Origin: Rhipidocladum racemiflorum
Lineage: Eukaryota > Streptophyta > Magnoliopsida > Poales > Poaceae
Direction: 5' to 3'
Length of the DNA stretch: 64,000 nt
Assembly: GCA_036346355.1 (NCBI GenBank)
Contig: CM070580.1
Coordinates: 29,307,374-29,371,373, forward strand
Under the pieces are notes generated by a model. It made no database searches and was not told the origin of the DNA. It worked only from the letters and a program-made list of their open reading frames with translations. The position numbers and the translations under genes were made by a program. Below are positions 26,279 to 37,103 of this stretch, piece after piece (position 1 is the first letter of the stretch; each line of letters opens with the position of its first letter).

Positions 26279-26676
26279 GAACTCCCCTAGGGGCAGCAAG
26301 GGAGGTGGAGAGGGGAGGAGAGGGGTGGTGGCGCCATGGGGGAAGATGGAGAGGAATGGGAAGGGTGGAGGCGCATGGGGGGGCTAGGGGGTGGCGGCTA
26401 GGGTTGGGAGAGGGAGTGGGGGGCACACCAAGGGGTGGGGGCCAGATTTGGCTGCACAAAAGTCCTCCCCTTCGGCCCAAACCCTTCCACCGGAGGCCCA
26501 ACTCAACCCCCAAGGCCCAAAGTCCCCCGGAGAGGCCCAAACACCCGAAAACTGCCCAAAAACACGCTATAAACGGCATAACGTAAAGTTTTAACCTCCA
26601 TTTTCACATTTTATAAAGTTTTTGACCTCAACATTCACATTTTATAAGATACGACACTCCGTGGTGTCACATTAAC

Positions 26677-28214
26677 AACATCATTAACAATAAGTCTTAT
26701 GTCTTCTCAATTGATATCAATACTAGCATTGTAGAGACACAACTGCATACTTCCAAATATACTAGTAGGTTTCAACAACGTAAATAGCAACTCTAATCAA
26801 CTTCCAAATTAAAGTCACTAGTCAACACGTTTAAATTTCTCTATTAATCCGTTAGATTAGAACATCTTTAAACAACCAGCAAAGTTTCTTTAACAATAAC
26901 AGCAGTCTACATCATCTTAATGTTCTAACCATGCATCAAGGTTTAAAACCTTAAACATTATCGGGGGTCTTAAGCACTTTTAAAGCAAAGCAACAGATTA
27001 TAAGCATGTACATTAACACATTTAATCATTCCCACTATGGGGTACTCTACATCACTAGAGGTTCATTTAATCTTAAGCTAAAGGTAACAATTACATTTAA
27101 TTGATTCAACTCGCAAATTAACTAAGGAGTACATCATTTCCATAAACCACATTTTTACATACTACATAACATGCTAATCAACAATTTTCACTTTTAACAA
27201 GTAATTTCAGTCAAACGAATACTTACTTTATTTGCAGCATTTTTCTTTTAATACTCAACCAAAACTCACAAAGAAGTTTGACTCTCAAAGTTGCAATAGG
27301 ACATGACTCCAAAACACATTTCAATCTTAGTGACTCCCACAGGAGGGAACCAAGCGATCAAGTAAACCTTTACGGACAAAGGCACAAAACATAAATCAAC
27401 ACAATTTAACTTTTTTTCTTTTTTTTTGCACACGCTTTAATAACTTCTTTTAAACTCAGAGTAAGACACACAAGAACCAAAACTATACTTTTCTTTGCAA
27501 GGCAACCAACAAAACCGGTGTTAAAGCAAAAAGGCGACCAAAAGACGCGCAACACAAAACTCTTCTTCTTTGTCTTCACCCAAAGAAGACAAAACCAAGA
27601 AACACCGAAGGGGCACTTCGCGAAAATCCAATTCCAAACACTTTTGTTTTGATTTCAATCAACCAGAGCCAAGAAAACCAACCGTTAGAACGGTAAAGGG
27701 CAACTGAAAGAATCCACCATGAACTCTTCTATTCGACTCCAGCCAACTACCCGATCTACGACAGAAAGGATAAGCACTCTTCTCCCACATGGGTTAATAG
27801 TTCTTCGGTGATGGCGCTAACCGGCCACACCGTCAAACCACACCCTTACTATGAACAAAAAGAAGTGACCGAAACCCTTCGGCACCACAACCCCACTTTA
27901 TCACAATACCAAGAACAATACAATCAATTCTCTCAATAACATGGCAACATACATTACCAACTTTAGCATTCAACATCAAAGCTTAAATACAACATTTAAG
28001 CGTAAGCAACGATACCTATACCCTTTTCCTACTGTGCATCCATGTGTGTCAAATTTTAGATTAGTTATATCACTTTTGCAAGTTTTAATGTTGCTATCCT
28101 ATGACAAAATTTTAGTTAAAACCTAAGCCATGTTTCTAAGTTATTCCACATCACATTTTAGTTGTACCTTATAGCATGGCACAAAAAAATACACATTCCA
28201 TGGACCTACAGCCC
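26677..28214 (-). other. Non-coding internal domain, PBS-side part
   Basis: This is the second half of the internal domain of the 11101-30421 element. No gag, pol or other protein was recognised on either strand. A short poly-T stretch lies at 27411-27427. Confidence 0.6.
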
Positions 28215-28226
28215 GCTCTGATACCA
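28215..28226 (-). other. PBS (initiator tRNA-Met) of the non-autonomous element
   Basis: The minus strand reads TGGTATCAGAGC, two bases inside the LTR boundary at 28229. It defines the 5' side of the element and its minus orientation. Confidence 0.85.
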
Positions 28227-28228
28227 AC

Positions 28229-30421
28229 TGTAACACCCCGACATCTAGTATGCCCGAATGCTACCAAACATAGACTATACAACATCTAAATGTCACACAT
28301 AAAGATAAATTACAGCAAAGGTGTAAATGCTAAAACCCAAAATTTCGGCAGCACCTCCTTTGTTTTATCATGAATTGAAGCAATAGCAATAACAAGGCAA
28401 TTCATATCATAACATAAAGCATCTAAAGCAGCAATGTAAAAGAATATAGCACCAACAAAAAAAAATCAATATTATCAAGTCCAACCGCTCCATAATCTAT
28501 AATGAGACAAATAAGGAACACAAGCACACAATTTAATCCATACACCAAGTTTCATGGCGCTATTATTATGATCATGGCTCAAGTAGATAATTCTGTCTAT
28601 AAATGTGTAGCTACGTGAAGATGTGTAGCTAAAGCCCCTTCCCACATGTCGGTTTCACGGTACCTAAGAAAAACATAAAACACAAGCATGAGTTCATCAC
28701 TCAGCAAGTATATTGCAATGGACCATAAAAAACAATTCAACGTAAACATCACTACCATGCTCAACATCACGTACAAGCCATAATTTCATATACCACATCA
28801 TTCTCATGTCTCAATATCATTGTACTCATTTCATCATCATTATCATCATCATCATCATCATCATGTATGCAATGCGATGCAAATGCTCATATCTCCTCGA
28901 AGCACATACCGGTATTGCCGAGTGCACACCCGTCGGCGTGCACCCCCTTCCCCTTCCATCCCGTAGATGGAGGGTGCCTACTCTTACTGACTCGCTCCCA
29001 TGCACACATGTGGTTGGGACTACGAGGTAGGTCTTTCGTGTTCACTACATGTGAACACAGAGGCCCGCATCAGCATGGGACGCTTCTTCCATTATGAATG
29101 CACATATGACATAAACATGTAAATATTGGCATAAACATTAAATACCACACAATCATAATCAATATGAAATCATGTTCATCATGTCATAGGCAAACATCAT
29201 TCTTAGCATCATATCATAAAGCAAGTTGTATCCAATCAAGTTTAGCAACAATCTAAACGATACCCATTCCAATACACTTGCCTTAACCTCGGGCGACGGA
29301 TTGGCGAGAGGATGAGGGCACTCCCGGGGTCACACCACCTGCACATACATACCACACACTCAAAACGTTCCCCAAAACAGTACGCACCCACTCTTCTACT
29401 CCGACTTCGCAAACTACTCGCAAAACCCAAAAACAGAGGTTCTGTCCCGTCGGGACAGCAGATTTCCAACGAGCATAACTTGAGTTCTAAGACTCCAAAT
29501 TGATTAAACGAGTACATCCTCGCATAGCTTAGGAAATTTCCTAACTTTTTTTAAGTATATGGAAAAACTTATTCGGCCTCTAAAGTGGTTTAATCTACAG
29601 AATACCGTGATCTATTCCAATCTCGTCACAGTTTTTAACACGCTCAGTAAAACGAGCATAAATTTCAAACGGCTGGGCGGAATTGGACGCTCTTTATGTC
29701 CACTGAAAGGTATTGAAATTACCTACAACTTCCTCAACAGGCGGCCGACCTACTCCCACTCTAAATTGGCAAAAACCCAAACCCTAGGTCGACTACTCAT
29801 GCTGCCCGAAACAGAGAACGTGGCAAACTCTAGATTCCATCTAATCTACCTAATTACAGCACCACTAATTGATCTAAAAACATGATATCAACCGCTAGAA
29901 CAGTACCTAGACCAACCCCAAGGATTCCTGTGGCCATACCTTCGCCCGACGAACGAAAAACCAACGGATCTCCTCCCGGTTCGCGCGATCTCCTTCCTCG
30001 CACCAAATCCACCGGATCTCCTTGTCGCGGAGCGCTCCAATGGACGGATCTGCGGGATGGTGAGGTGGAGAGGCTTCCCTAGGGCATCAAGGGTGGTGGA
30101 GAGGGGAGGGGTGGTGGTGCAGTGGGGAGGGGGGAGGAGGGGCGCAAGGCCATGGAGGGGTGGCGGCTAGAAGTGGGAGGAGGAGGTGGGGGGCGTCCTA
30201 GGGTTAAGGCTGGCTGGTTGCTCCCCCAAATGGGCCAAAAAACCCTCCACCAATGGCCCAAATCATCCCCCCAAAGCCCAAATCAGTTCCCCCAAGGCCC
30301 AAACTCCCGCGGAAAAGCCCAAACACCCGGAAACGGCCCAAAACACAATAAAACACCATACTGTAAAGTTTTATTCTCAAATTTCACAATTTATAAAGTT
30401 TTGACATTCCGTAGTGTCACA
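28229..30421 (-). repeat. 5' LTR of the non-autonomous element
   Basis: It is 2193 bp long and pairs with 11101-13305. It has the same order of TCA microsatellite (28828-28863), hairpins (around 28923-28944 and 29444-29456) and GC-rich end, and finishes GTAGTGTCACA before the TSD CAAGG. Confidence 0.88.
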
Positions 30422-30426
30422 CAAGG

Positions 30427-31343
30427 GCATACATGTATGCTATATATGTGATGAGAAATGTCATATGATAAAAGGACTGTCCGAGTTTGAAGCAAATGAA
30501 GGGTGCATGCTCGATCGTGGTAGCAAAAGATGATTCAGACATACTTATCATCAATCAGTTAGATACTTCTCATGGATGACTACTAGATATTGTTGCTTTC
30601 ACATATGTTCAGCAAGGGAGATATTTGATGAATAATCTCAATGCTTGGCGCATGGGATTGTTCACTTGGATGATTGCAAGGAGTATGCAATTACTGATGT
30701 GGGAATAGTTATATTGGAAAGCAATCTAATATCTGTGAGGTCGCTTAAACTCGAAGGTTGTGAGGTATCATTTTGAGGAAGAGTTGCACGAGTTACTTAC
30801 AAAGGGCAGATGATCATGAAAAGTATATATAGAAATCAAGGGTACCGATTAATGGATAAATCTAAAGGAAAGGCAATCAATGGGAGGTTTGATAAAAATC
30901 CTGATCAAGAGAAGGAAATGGTGTCATCAACGGTAAGTAATCAGATCTCAACTATAATTATGTGTGAAATTGCAAAGATAGTTGAAAAATATAGCAGACA
31001 CAAAAGACGGAGGCGTGAACTATTGGAAGAAGGAAGACGTGGCGAGACCAACCATGAAGTACCATTGAGCAGGTGGAGATCAGAGGTGGTACAAACCTAT
31101 GTCATGGAGGGCTATAGGAACATAAGGTGTAGTTAACCAAATTACACAAAGAAAGGTCTCTCGGGTAGAGGGTTCGAACGGCCAAACCCGAACACCAACG
31201 CACACACATTGCGGTGATGTGCATGGGCCCTTGTGATGGGGCACTCCCAAAAGTGGGTGAAAAAAAAAAGAATACGGAGCTGACTTAGTGCGAGTTCTTT
31301 GAGGAGCACAATGACTTCAACGGATAAGAGTCAATGTGGAGAT
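30427..31343 (+). pseudogene. Copia internal remnant: degenerate knuckle/protease region and 3' tail
   Basis: This resumes the Copia element after the nest. The first residues (HVCYICDERHM) resemble the CCHC knuckle region, followed by stops. A 108-residue frame at 30810-31136 is rich in charged residues and not recognised. No integrase HHCC, RT YVDD or RNase H motifs are visible, so 3 kb or more of the usual pol is absent. A purine-rich tract (AATGTGGAGAT, 31333-31343) directly before the right LTR is the likely PPT. Confidence 0.6.
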
Positions 31344-31866
31344 TGTTAAATATGATGACTCATATTTAGCCTTTTAGGATTTAGAAATATGTGCTAGATG
31401 AATCCTAATAGGATTATGATTCCTGATCCTAATAGGAGTATGATTCCTATTTGCTTTAGAGGAGAATTAGGGAGGCTGTATAAGCCTATGGGTTTGTTAC
31501 GAAGAGCCCAAACAACCAAAAAGCCACAAATTAAATCAACTCATCCAAAGCAAGAGGTGCACTAGAGGATTAGAGGCTATGTTATTTTTTAGCACTAGAT
31601 TCTTGTATAAGGTAAGGATTGAAGTTTTCTAAAAGGTTCAAGAGGGTTATGAGAGAGCGACAACCCCTCGTACTCTTTTGAGATTGTACTTAAAGAATTT
31701 GTGGCCAGCTTCACCAAATCTTTCACGTCGTCATTGCTTCAGCGTTGTTATTTTGGTTCTCGCTACAAGATTCATCTTCTTTGTTCTTGAGATTATGCAT
31801 GCTCATGTTGTATCTTATAAAACTTTGATCCGATTCCGGAGCTGCTGCTCATAAAAAAAAGTATCA
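31344..31866 (+). repeat. Copia right LTR
   Basis: It starts TGTTAAATATGATGACTC and matches the left LTR, including a doubled CCTAATAGGA motif and the CTCTTTTGAGATT block. It ends near GTATCA; the last few bases differ from the left LTR. Confidence 0.75.
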
Positions 31867-31984
31867 ACCTCCTCTATGAGCTAATTAAGATGGACTCCAG
31901 AAAGAGTATATTCTTAATTAAAACCGGCATCTATGCTTGGAATCATCTTCCAAGTTTTTTTTGCATACATACATATAAATACAT

Positions 31985-31989
31985 GTATA

Positions 31990-32053
<64 letters not shown>

Positions 32054-32430
32054 GGAAGCCTTTTTCGTACTCCTGGTAGTACGTACTCCCACCTTCAGTA
32101 TACCACTTAAACGAACGTATTATACTGCTTTATCATTTTCAGTATACTCCAATAATAATTCTAAAATACTCCAATACGGCATGAATGAAAAAAACTCATA
32201 GGAGCCATTTATTTATTTTTGTTATATACCCTTTTCCACGTGTAAAAAGAGTATATAAGCAATTTATGCTATAAATGGTGGATTTTGATGAAATTTTTCG
32301 TGGAATTCACTTTGGAGTATCTTATAATTAGTATTAGAGTATACTCAAACAGATAAAGAAGTATAATAATATCACTTATGCAGTATATTGAGAGTAGGAG
32401 TACATACTCTTAGGAGTATGGAACCATTTT

Positions 32431-32495
<65 letters not shown>
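31985..32495. mobile_element. Micron-like MITE between two (TA)n tracts
   Basis: A 385-bp core (about 32048-32431) is bounded on both sides by long TA dinucleotide tracts (about 31991-32047 and 32432-32494). Core ends are imperfect inverted repeats: TAGGAAGCC...TACTCC on the left and, on the opposite strand, TAGGAAAATGG...TACTCC on the right. GAGTAT/ATACTC motifs repeat through the core. Micron elements of rice are known to sit inside (TA)n microsatellites and are close to this size. The match is by architecture and length, not by sequence comparison. Confidence 0.7.
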
Positions 32496-33230
32496 CTGAT
32501 CCATCGATACACTCAATCTTTTGGACACCAAGATCAATCTATTCGACTTGCATATGTAACGTTGATTTGACCAATGAGTTCAGTTAAACATCACTTTCAG
32601 GAGGACACATGCACGTCTCTCGCGCGCACTCTAGCGCCTGACTCCAGCTAGAGTAGCCAAGCGATGTCCTGCGAGTCAGCTCAGTATGTGATTTGATTCC
32701 TGGTTACCATCGTCGTTCGATTTCTCCTTTATGAAGCGCTTGTCATTTCTAGTTCTTAGAAGGGTACTCGCCGTTTCTTCCATTATCCAGTTCTTTGATC
32801 AGTCTGGCTGTCGAGCTCTGGCTGATCCATTCGACCGTGACCGAAACCGCACTACCTCACGCTAGAATGAGTCCCGTAATTCTTTGTGGGATAATCACAT
32901 CCCTTATTTTCTATTAGCGTTGTGTTTAGGAGAAAGGAGGCGGTGGCGAACCAGTTAATCCATTGTATTTCCCAAATGAAATTAATAAAGATCGAATGAG
33001 CGTCCAAAGTTTGGTCCTTGAACCAAATTTACCGACACAACGTAAGAAGGGGGGCTGATCTGAGGTAGGCTATCTGGCACAGTTCCGTAGTCACTTCCTG
33101 ATATTTGATGTTTCTCAGCCCAACATAGCTCGTGCCTTTTTTGTTTTTGTTTGAGAGAGTTTATCGATGGCAGTCTCTTACCATGTACAGAGGTCTAATC
33201 AAATGGGCCTATTTTTTTTGTCTACGGAGT
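32496..33230. other. Single-copy-looking sequence with no recognised feature
   Basis: Base composition is more balanced than in the flanking LTR DNA. No ORF, LTR or TIR was recognised. Organellar origin is possible but not supported by a gene. Confidence 0.35.
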
Positions 33231-33299
33231 GAAATGGGCCTTTCGATTTAGCTTTTATACCCACGTTCCACAGCCTCGCCGGTGGCCGCCGCCGCCGCG

Positions 33300-33482
33300 A
33301 CGTCGTCGTGTCTTTCTCCGGAGGCCCTTCTCCTCCACTCTCCTCTCACGCCGCGCAAACCGCTGTAGCCTCCGTACCACCCTCCGCTTGCCACCTGCTC
33401 CGGCGACGGAGACGGAGGTGGGAGTCCGCGCGGAAGAAGAGGGTCGTGCTACGTGTCAGCTACGTCGGGACCGAGTACCGAG
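33300..33482 (+). pseudogene. Possible first-exon fragment of a TruA-type pseudouridine synthase
   Basis: The plus frame ends in RKKRVVLRVSYVGTEYRG, which resembles the N-terminal beta strand of the TruA/PUS tRNA pseudouridine synthase family, where a lysine/arginine-rich start leads to a GTxYRG-like turn. It is followed at 33483 by a possible splice donor (CGAG/GTTGG). The upstream part is serine, proline and arginine-rich, as in a plant transit peptide or GC-rich first exon. The frame is open back to a stop at 33230-33232 but has no ATG. The catalytic aspartate region would lie in later exons, which are not found. It may be a gene fragment left after transposon damage. The call rests on about 18 residues. 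Confidence 0.35.
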
Positions 33483-33906
33483 GTTGGATGGGATGTCTCG
33501 CTCGTCGGGTTTTATCCTTGTGATGGGCTGGTCTTGGCGTGTGGTGCTGTTGATCCAACTAGACGCCAAGTCGCGGTGCACGTCGCGGCAGTCGCAATAT
33601 ACTCATATATGATAATAAAATATTTATTTAATTTTTTTTACAAATGTGTAAATTTTTAGAGGCTTTTTTATCTAAAAAGCGACGAAACCTGATTTTAGTT
33701 AGGTCTTCTCAATAGGAAGGGATCTGTTTGTAATTTTTCTTTTATTAGGGAATTTTTCTAGATTAATATGCAATTTCGAAAAGTTCCTCATGTTTTTCGA
33801 GAGACTCCGCACGGAAGAAAGAAAATTCCAGGACCTTCGGGGCTTTCCCGCCAAAGAAATAGACTAACGCGTAATCTCTAAAAACTTCTCATAATTTTGG
33901 GGAGCC

Positions 33907-34564
33907 TGTGGACCCTCTCTCTTATAATACCATATACCATAAAAGAAATATTATAAAATACATATTGTGCCAATCCCATAATCAGTAACTAGCACGCACT
34001 GTCACAAATTGAAAACACAGCTATACAAAAAGTTGCATAATTTATTGTAGCGAAAGTCATTTGACATATAATATTACATAAAGCAAAAGTAAACCAACAG
34101 TGGAATTTTTTTCTTTTAGTGTGCCATTAAGCCCAATATTTCACAGGCAACTAACAAGATGAGCCATAGAAAAACACATCGTTATCTTCCCCACATCCTA
34201 TGTCAGATTAAGTATCGTCAGGGAATTATGATTCTTCATCTTAAAAACAACAATAATAGCAAAGCTGAGTACATTTCGTGCTTAGCAAGACTTGAGTGTT
34301 TGAATATGCAGGCTGTTTCTAGAATAAGCCTTCTACGGTTATTTTTGCCTGGAGCCAATATTGAATAGTATATTGAAAGCGAAAATTTGTGAAAGTAATT
34401 TGATAGGTATATAAAATAACAAGTATGTAATTATAAAAGTAATAAGTAAGAATAGCATAAATGTAATAACTCACAGTCCTTTGTGAATGTGAATCGTCCA
34501 TTCCCAACATATGACATGATAGCTGAAAATAATTTTTGTCAACACATGACACAATTTTTGTCTT
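33907..34564. repeat. Truncated long LTR, 5' piece
   Basis: It begins TGTGGACCCTCTC and follows the same order of motifs as the 4.2- to 4.6-kb LTRs: the GTGCCA...TAGCAC inverted repeat (33967-33995), a TTTATTGTAGCG-like block, a GAGTACAT...TTAGCAAGACTTG block near 34267-34291, and CACAGTCCTTTGTGA near 34473. It stops where the next LTR fragment starts, before the palindrome block. Confidence 0.65.
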
Positions 34565-35720
34565 GTGCTTGTTTTGTTGTTATGTTTTTGAGTGAAATGC
34601 ACATATTTGTAGGTGGTGTGACCCCAGGAGTGGCATCAACATCCTGCCACACCGTTTTGTGAGGTTAAAGGCAAATGTATTGTGATGCGACTTATTTGGT
34701 AGCGCAATGATTGCCCTCTTGTTACGATTTACTCGCATGGTAGGAAAGATGTGTTGTGTTACCATGTTTTTCACCTTGAATTTGATTAGGTTGGCATGAA
34801 TGATAACCCAAGGATTGTGAGCAATGGTTGATATTATGTATATAGTTGTGGTTATGCAAATGTTAGAAACGAATGTAATTTGCATCTTATTCATGACTGT
34901 TGCATATGTGCATTCATAATGCAAGAGGTGTCCCACGCTGATGCGGCCCTCTGTGCTCACACGTAGTGAGCACGAAATTCCTACCTCGTAGTCCCATCCA
35001 CAAATGTGGATGGGAGCGAGTCAGTAAGAGTAGGCCCCTCCACATGATGGAAGGGAATGAGAGGGTGCACACCGACGGGTGTGCACTCGGCAATACCCGT
35101 ATATGCTAAGAAAAGGTGCATTTTCTGAGCATGCATGATGCATTATATAAATAAGAATGCGAATGAAGAATTAATGTGATCTTTTCCTTGCATGATTAAA
35201 GTCATGAAGTATATATATGTTACATGTTTATGCCTTGTTTTGTGTTGCAATACACTTTGCTGAGTGATGAACTCACACTTGTTGTTTATTGTTTTTTTTA
35301 GGTACCATGAATTCGACATATGGGAAAGGGAGATAGAATCACCACTTCACTTAGCATCATTTCACTAGATGAATTCATATTTGATCCACCTTGGTGTTGC
35401 TTTACTTTATTGAACTATGTTATGGTTTATGTCATGTTGGTCACTATGTTTAAACGATCTTGTGCGGTTTAAATTTATATTCTTGTCATGAGATGGTTCT
35501 GAAATCCTTGATTTACAATATTGTTGTTAACTTTCATTATTCTGTTGTGCTATGAATCTATTGTTAATGCTTAAAACCATGTCAAAGAGATTACATGCTG
35601 CCAAAATTTTGTTTAAATAATTAGTGTAGTTGCTGTAATTTATTTTTATTATTGCTATTTGGTTGTTAGTATTATTCTTTATGGTGACATTCTGGGCACA
35701 ATAGGTGCCGAGGTGTTACA
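34565..35720 (+). repeat. 3' half of a TGTGAYACTACGG...GTGTTACA family LTR
   Basis: It runs in the same orientation as the solo LTR at 55000-57447, with the shared block AGGTGGTGTGMCYCCRGGAG near 34610, a perfect 9-bp-stem hairpin GTGCACACC/GGTGTGCAC at 35065-35086, and CTTTGCTGAGTGATGAACTC near 35255-35274. It ends GAGGTGTTACA. The 5' half is missing, so it is not a solo LTR with both ends. Confidence 0.75.
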
Positions 35721-37103
35721 TAATGCATCCAACCACATAGCCTAGACCTAGGTAATCAGTAATGGTGCACAATATGGCAACACGCAACTGGATGTACTCA
35801 TCTTTGGAGACATCAAAAGTTCTAACACCTTTAACAAACATATCTACCATATCATCGACTAGTGGCTCAAGATAGACATCCATATCAATACCAGGAGCTT
35901 TTCAACCTAGAACAAACAATGAGAGAATGAAATTTGGTTGCTTCATACACATCCAAGGTGAAAAATTATATGGAATCAAAATAACATGCCAAATGATGTA
36001 ACCAACATTCAATGACTTGAATGGATTAAAACCATTTGTAGCTACCGCAATTCTAATATTGCCGCTATCTGAAGCAAATTCGGGATGTTTATGGTCAAAA
36101 TCCTTCCAAAGAGGAGAATCTTCTGAACGCCTAAGTAAACCATTTTTCTTGCGCTATTCACTATGCCATCTTGCGTTAGTTGCAGTTCTAGATGACATAA
36201 ACAATATTTGTAGCCTTCTTTTTATTGTAAAATAGTGAAGAACTTTATTAGGAACCTTGTGTACATGTTTTCATATAGACTTTATTTTTCTGATTTTCAT
36301 CATGATGTTCCACATGTTGGACATCAATTAGCATTAGCATAGTCCTTCTAAAATAGAATGCAATCATTTTCACATGCATGAATACTAACATGCCCAAGTC
36401 CTATGCATTTAACCATTTTCTTAGCTTCATTGTAATTTTTAGGTAGTATCGACCCATCAGGGAAAGCATCTTTAAGTAGATCTAGTAGTCCATCAAAACT
36501 TTTATCAGTCCATCCTCCAAGCAATTTGAGATGAAGTAGTCTAACTAGGAAACATAGCTTTGAGAGGTTCTTACACCCTGGATATAGATCTTAACCATGA
36601 TCATTTGCTAACTTTTGAAGAGCTTCTGAATCTTCATTGGGCTGCTCTAAACCACTATCGTTCTCAAAATCCCTTATATCGTCTAAACCACACGCTCAGT
36701 CTCGAAGCAAATTGGATATATCATCATCTTCGTCTGAATATCCCTAACCTCAGCCTCATCGCAGTCATGAGTATTCACAAAAGAGGAGCTTGCTTCTCCA
36801 TGATAAGTCCATGTTGTGTACCCTTCTTAAAATCCCTCACATATCAAGTGCACACGCACTTCACTTGCTTCTCACCACAAAGAATGAACACATTTTTTTT
36901 GCAAGGGCATAGTATTTTGTTTCCTTTGTTTGAATTACTAAATGCATAACCTAGGAATCTATTCACTCCATCTAAATAGACCTTTTTGTACCTACATATA
37001 GTATATATGCAACACATTAGTTGAAATATATACTATTATTAGCATCTAATAAATGTAAAAAATATATGATATACCTAGGCACATCCATCCAGCTCTTATC
37101 CAT
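35721..37103 (-). pseudogene. TNP2-type transposase, N-terminal part
   Basis: The ATG at 37103 starts MDKSWMDVPR, the typical opening of TNP2 with its transposase-associated domain. A small intron (36992-37074, GT...AG) restores the frame to YKKVYLDGVNRFLGYAF followed by a cysteine pair in LCPCKKNVF. Further left the minus strand shows GGWTDKSFDGLLDLLKDAFP, YNEAKKMVKCIGLGHVSIHA, then KDFDHKHPEFASD, IAVATNGFNPFKS, and WMCMKQPNFILSL, all in TNP2 order. Several stops and frameshifts interrupt it. The catalytic C-terminal part is cut off at 35721 by LTR sequence. The protein would bind subterminal repeats and excise CACTA elements; this copy is inactive. Confidence 0.8.

Larger units (their letters stand above)
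16005..26671 (-). mobile_element. Solo LTR of the TGTAACACCCC family, interrupted twice
   Basis: It starts TGTAACACCCCGGC at 16005 and ends GTGGTGTCACA at 26671, flanked by TTAAC at 16000-16004 and 26672-26676. Its own sequence is 16005-17304, 20822-21760 and 26284-26671, about 2.6 kb, or about 2.3 kb after discounting an internal 328-bp duplication. That agrees with the 2.2-kb LTRs of the host element. The nested insertions are 17305-20821 and 21761-26278. Strand is given by analogy with the complete element. Confidence 0.75.
11101..30421 (-). mobile_element. Complete non-autonomous LTR retrotransposon with nested insertions
   Basis: Two 2.2-kb LTRs (11101-13305 and 28229-30421) in direct orientation bound the element. 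The perfect TSD CAAGG lies at 11096-11100 and 30422-30426. Next to the right LTR the minus strand reads TGGTATCAGAGC, a tRNA-Met PBS, and next to the left LTR it reads GGGTGGAAGAA, a PPT. The element is therefore transcribed on the minus strand. Its own internal DNA (13306-15999 and 26677-28228, about 4.2 kb) holds no gag or pol. A piece of the same internal sequence recurs in the element at 17305-20821, so the lack of coding sequence looks like a family property, as in LARD-type elements. The LTRs are largely alike by eye, suggesting a fairly recent insertion. Confidence 0.85.
5251..31866 (+). mobile_element. Ty1/Copia LTR retrotransposon, internally deleted, hosting a large nest
   Basis: Left LTR pieces (5251-5635 and 10225-about 10369) and a right LTR (31344-31866) match each other through the whole length, from TGTTAAA(C/T)ATG(G/A)TGACTCAT to the GAGCTGCTGC/GGGCTGTAGT end. 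A PBS for initiator tRNA-Met follows the left LTR and a purine-rich PPT precedes the right LTR. The internal part is only about 1.6 kb once the nest is removed: a gag remnant, a degenerate knuckle/protease stretch, and no recognisable integrase, RT or RNase H. It is therefore a deletion derivative, or was already non-autonomous when it inserted. The left TSD candidate is TAAAT; a matching right copy is not evident. Confidence 0.8.
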
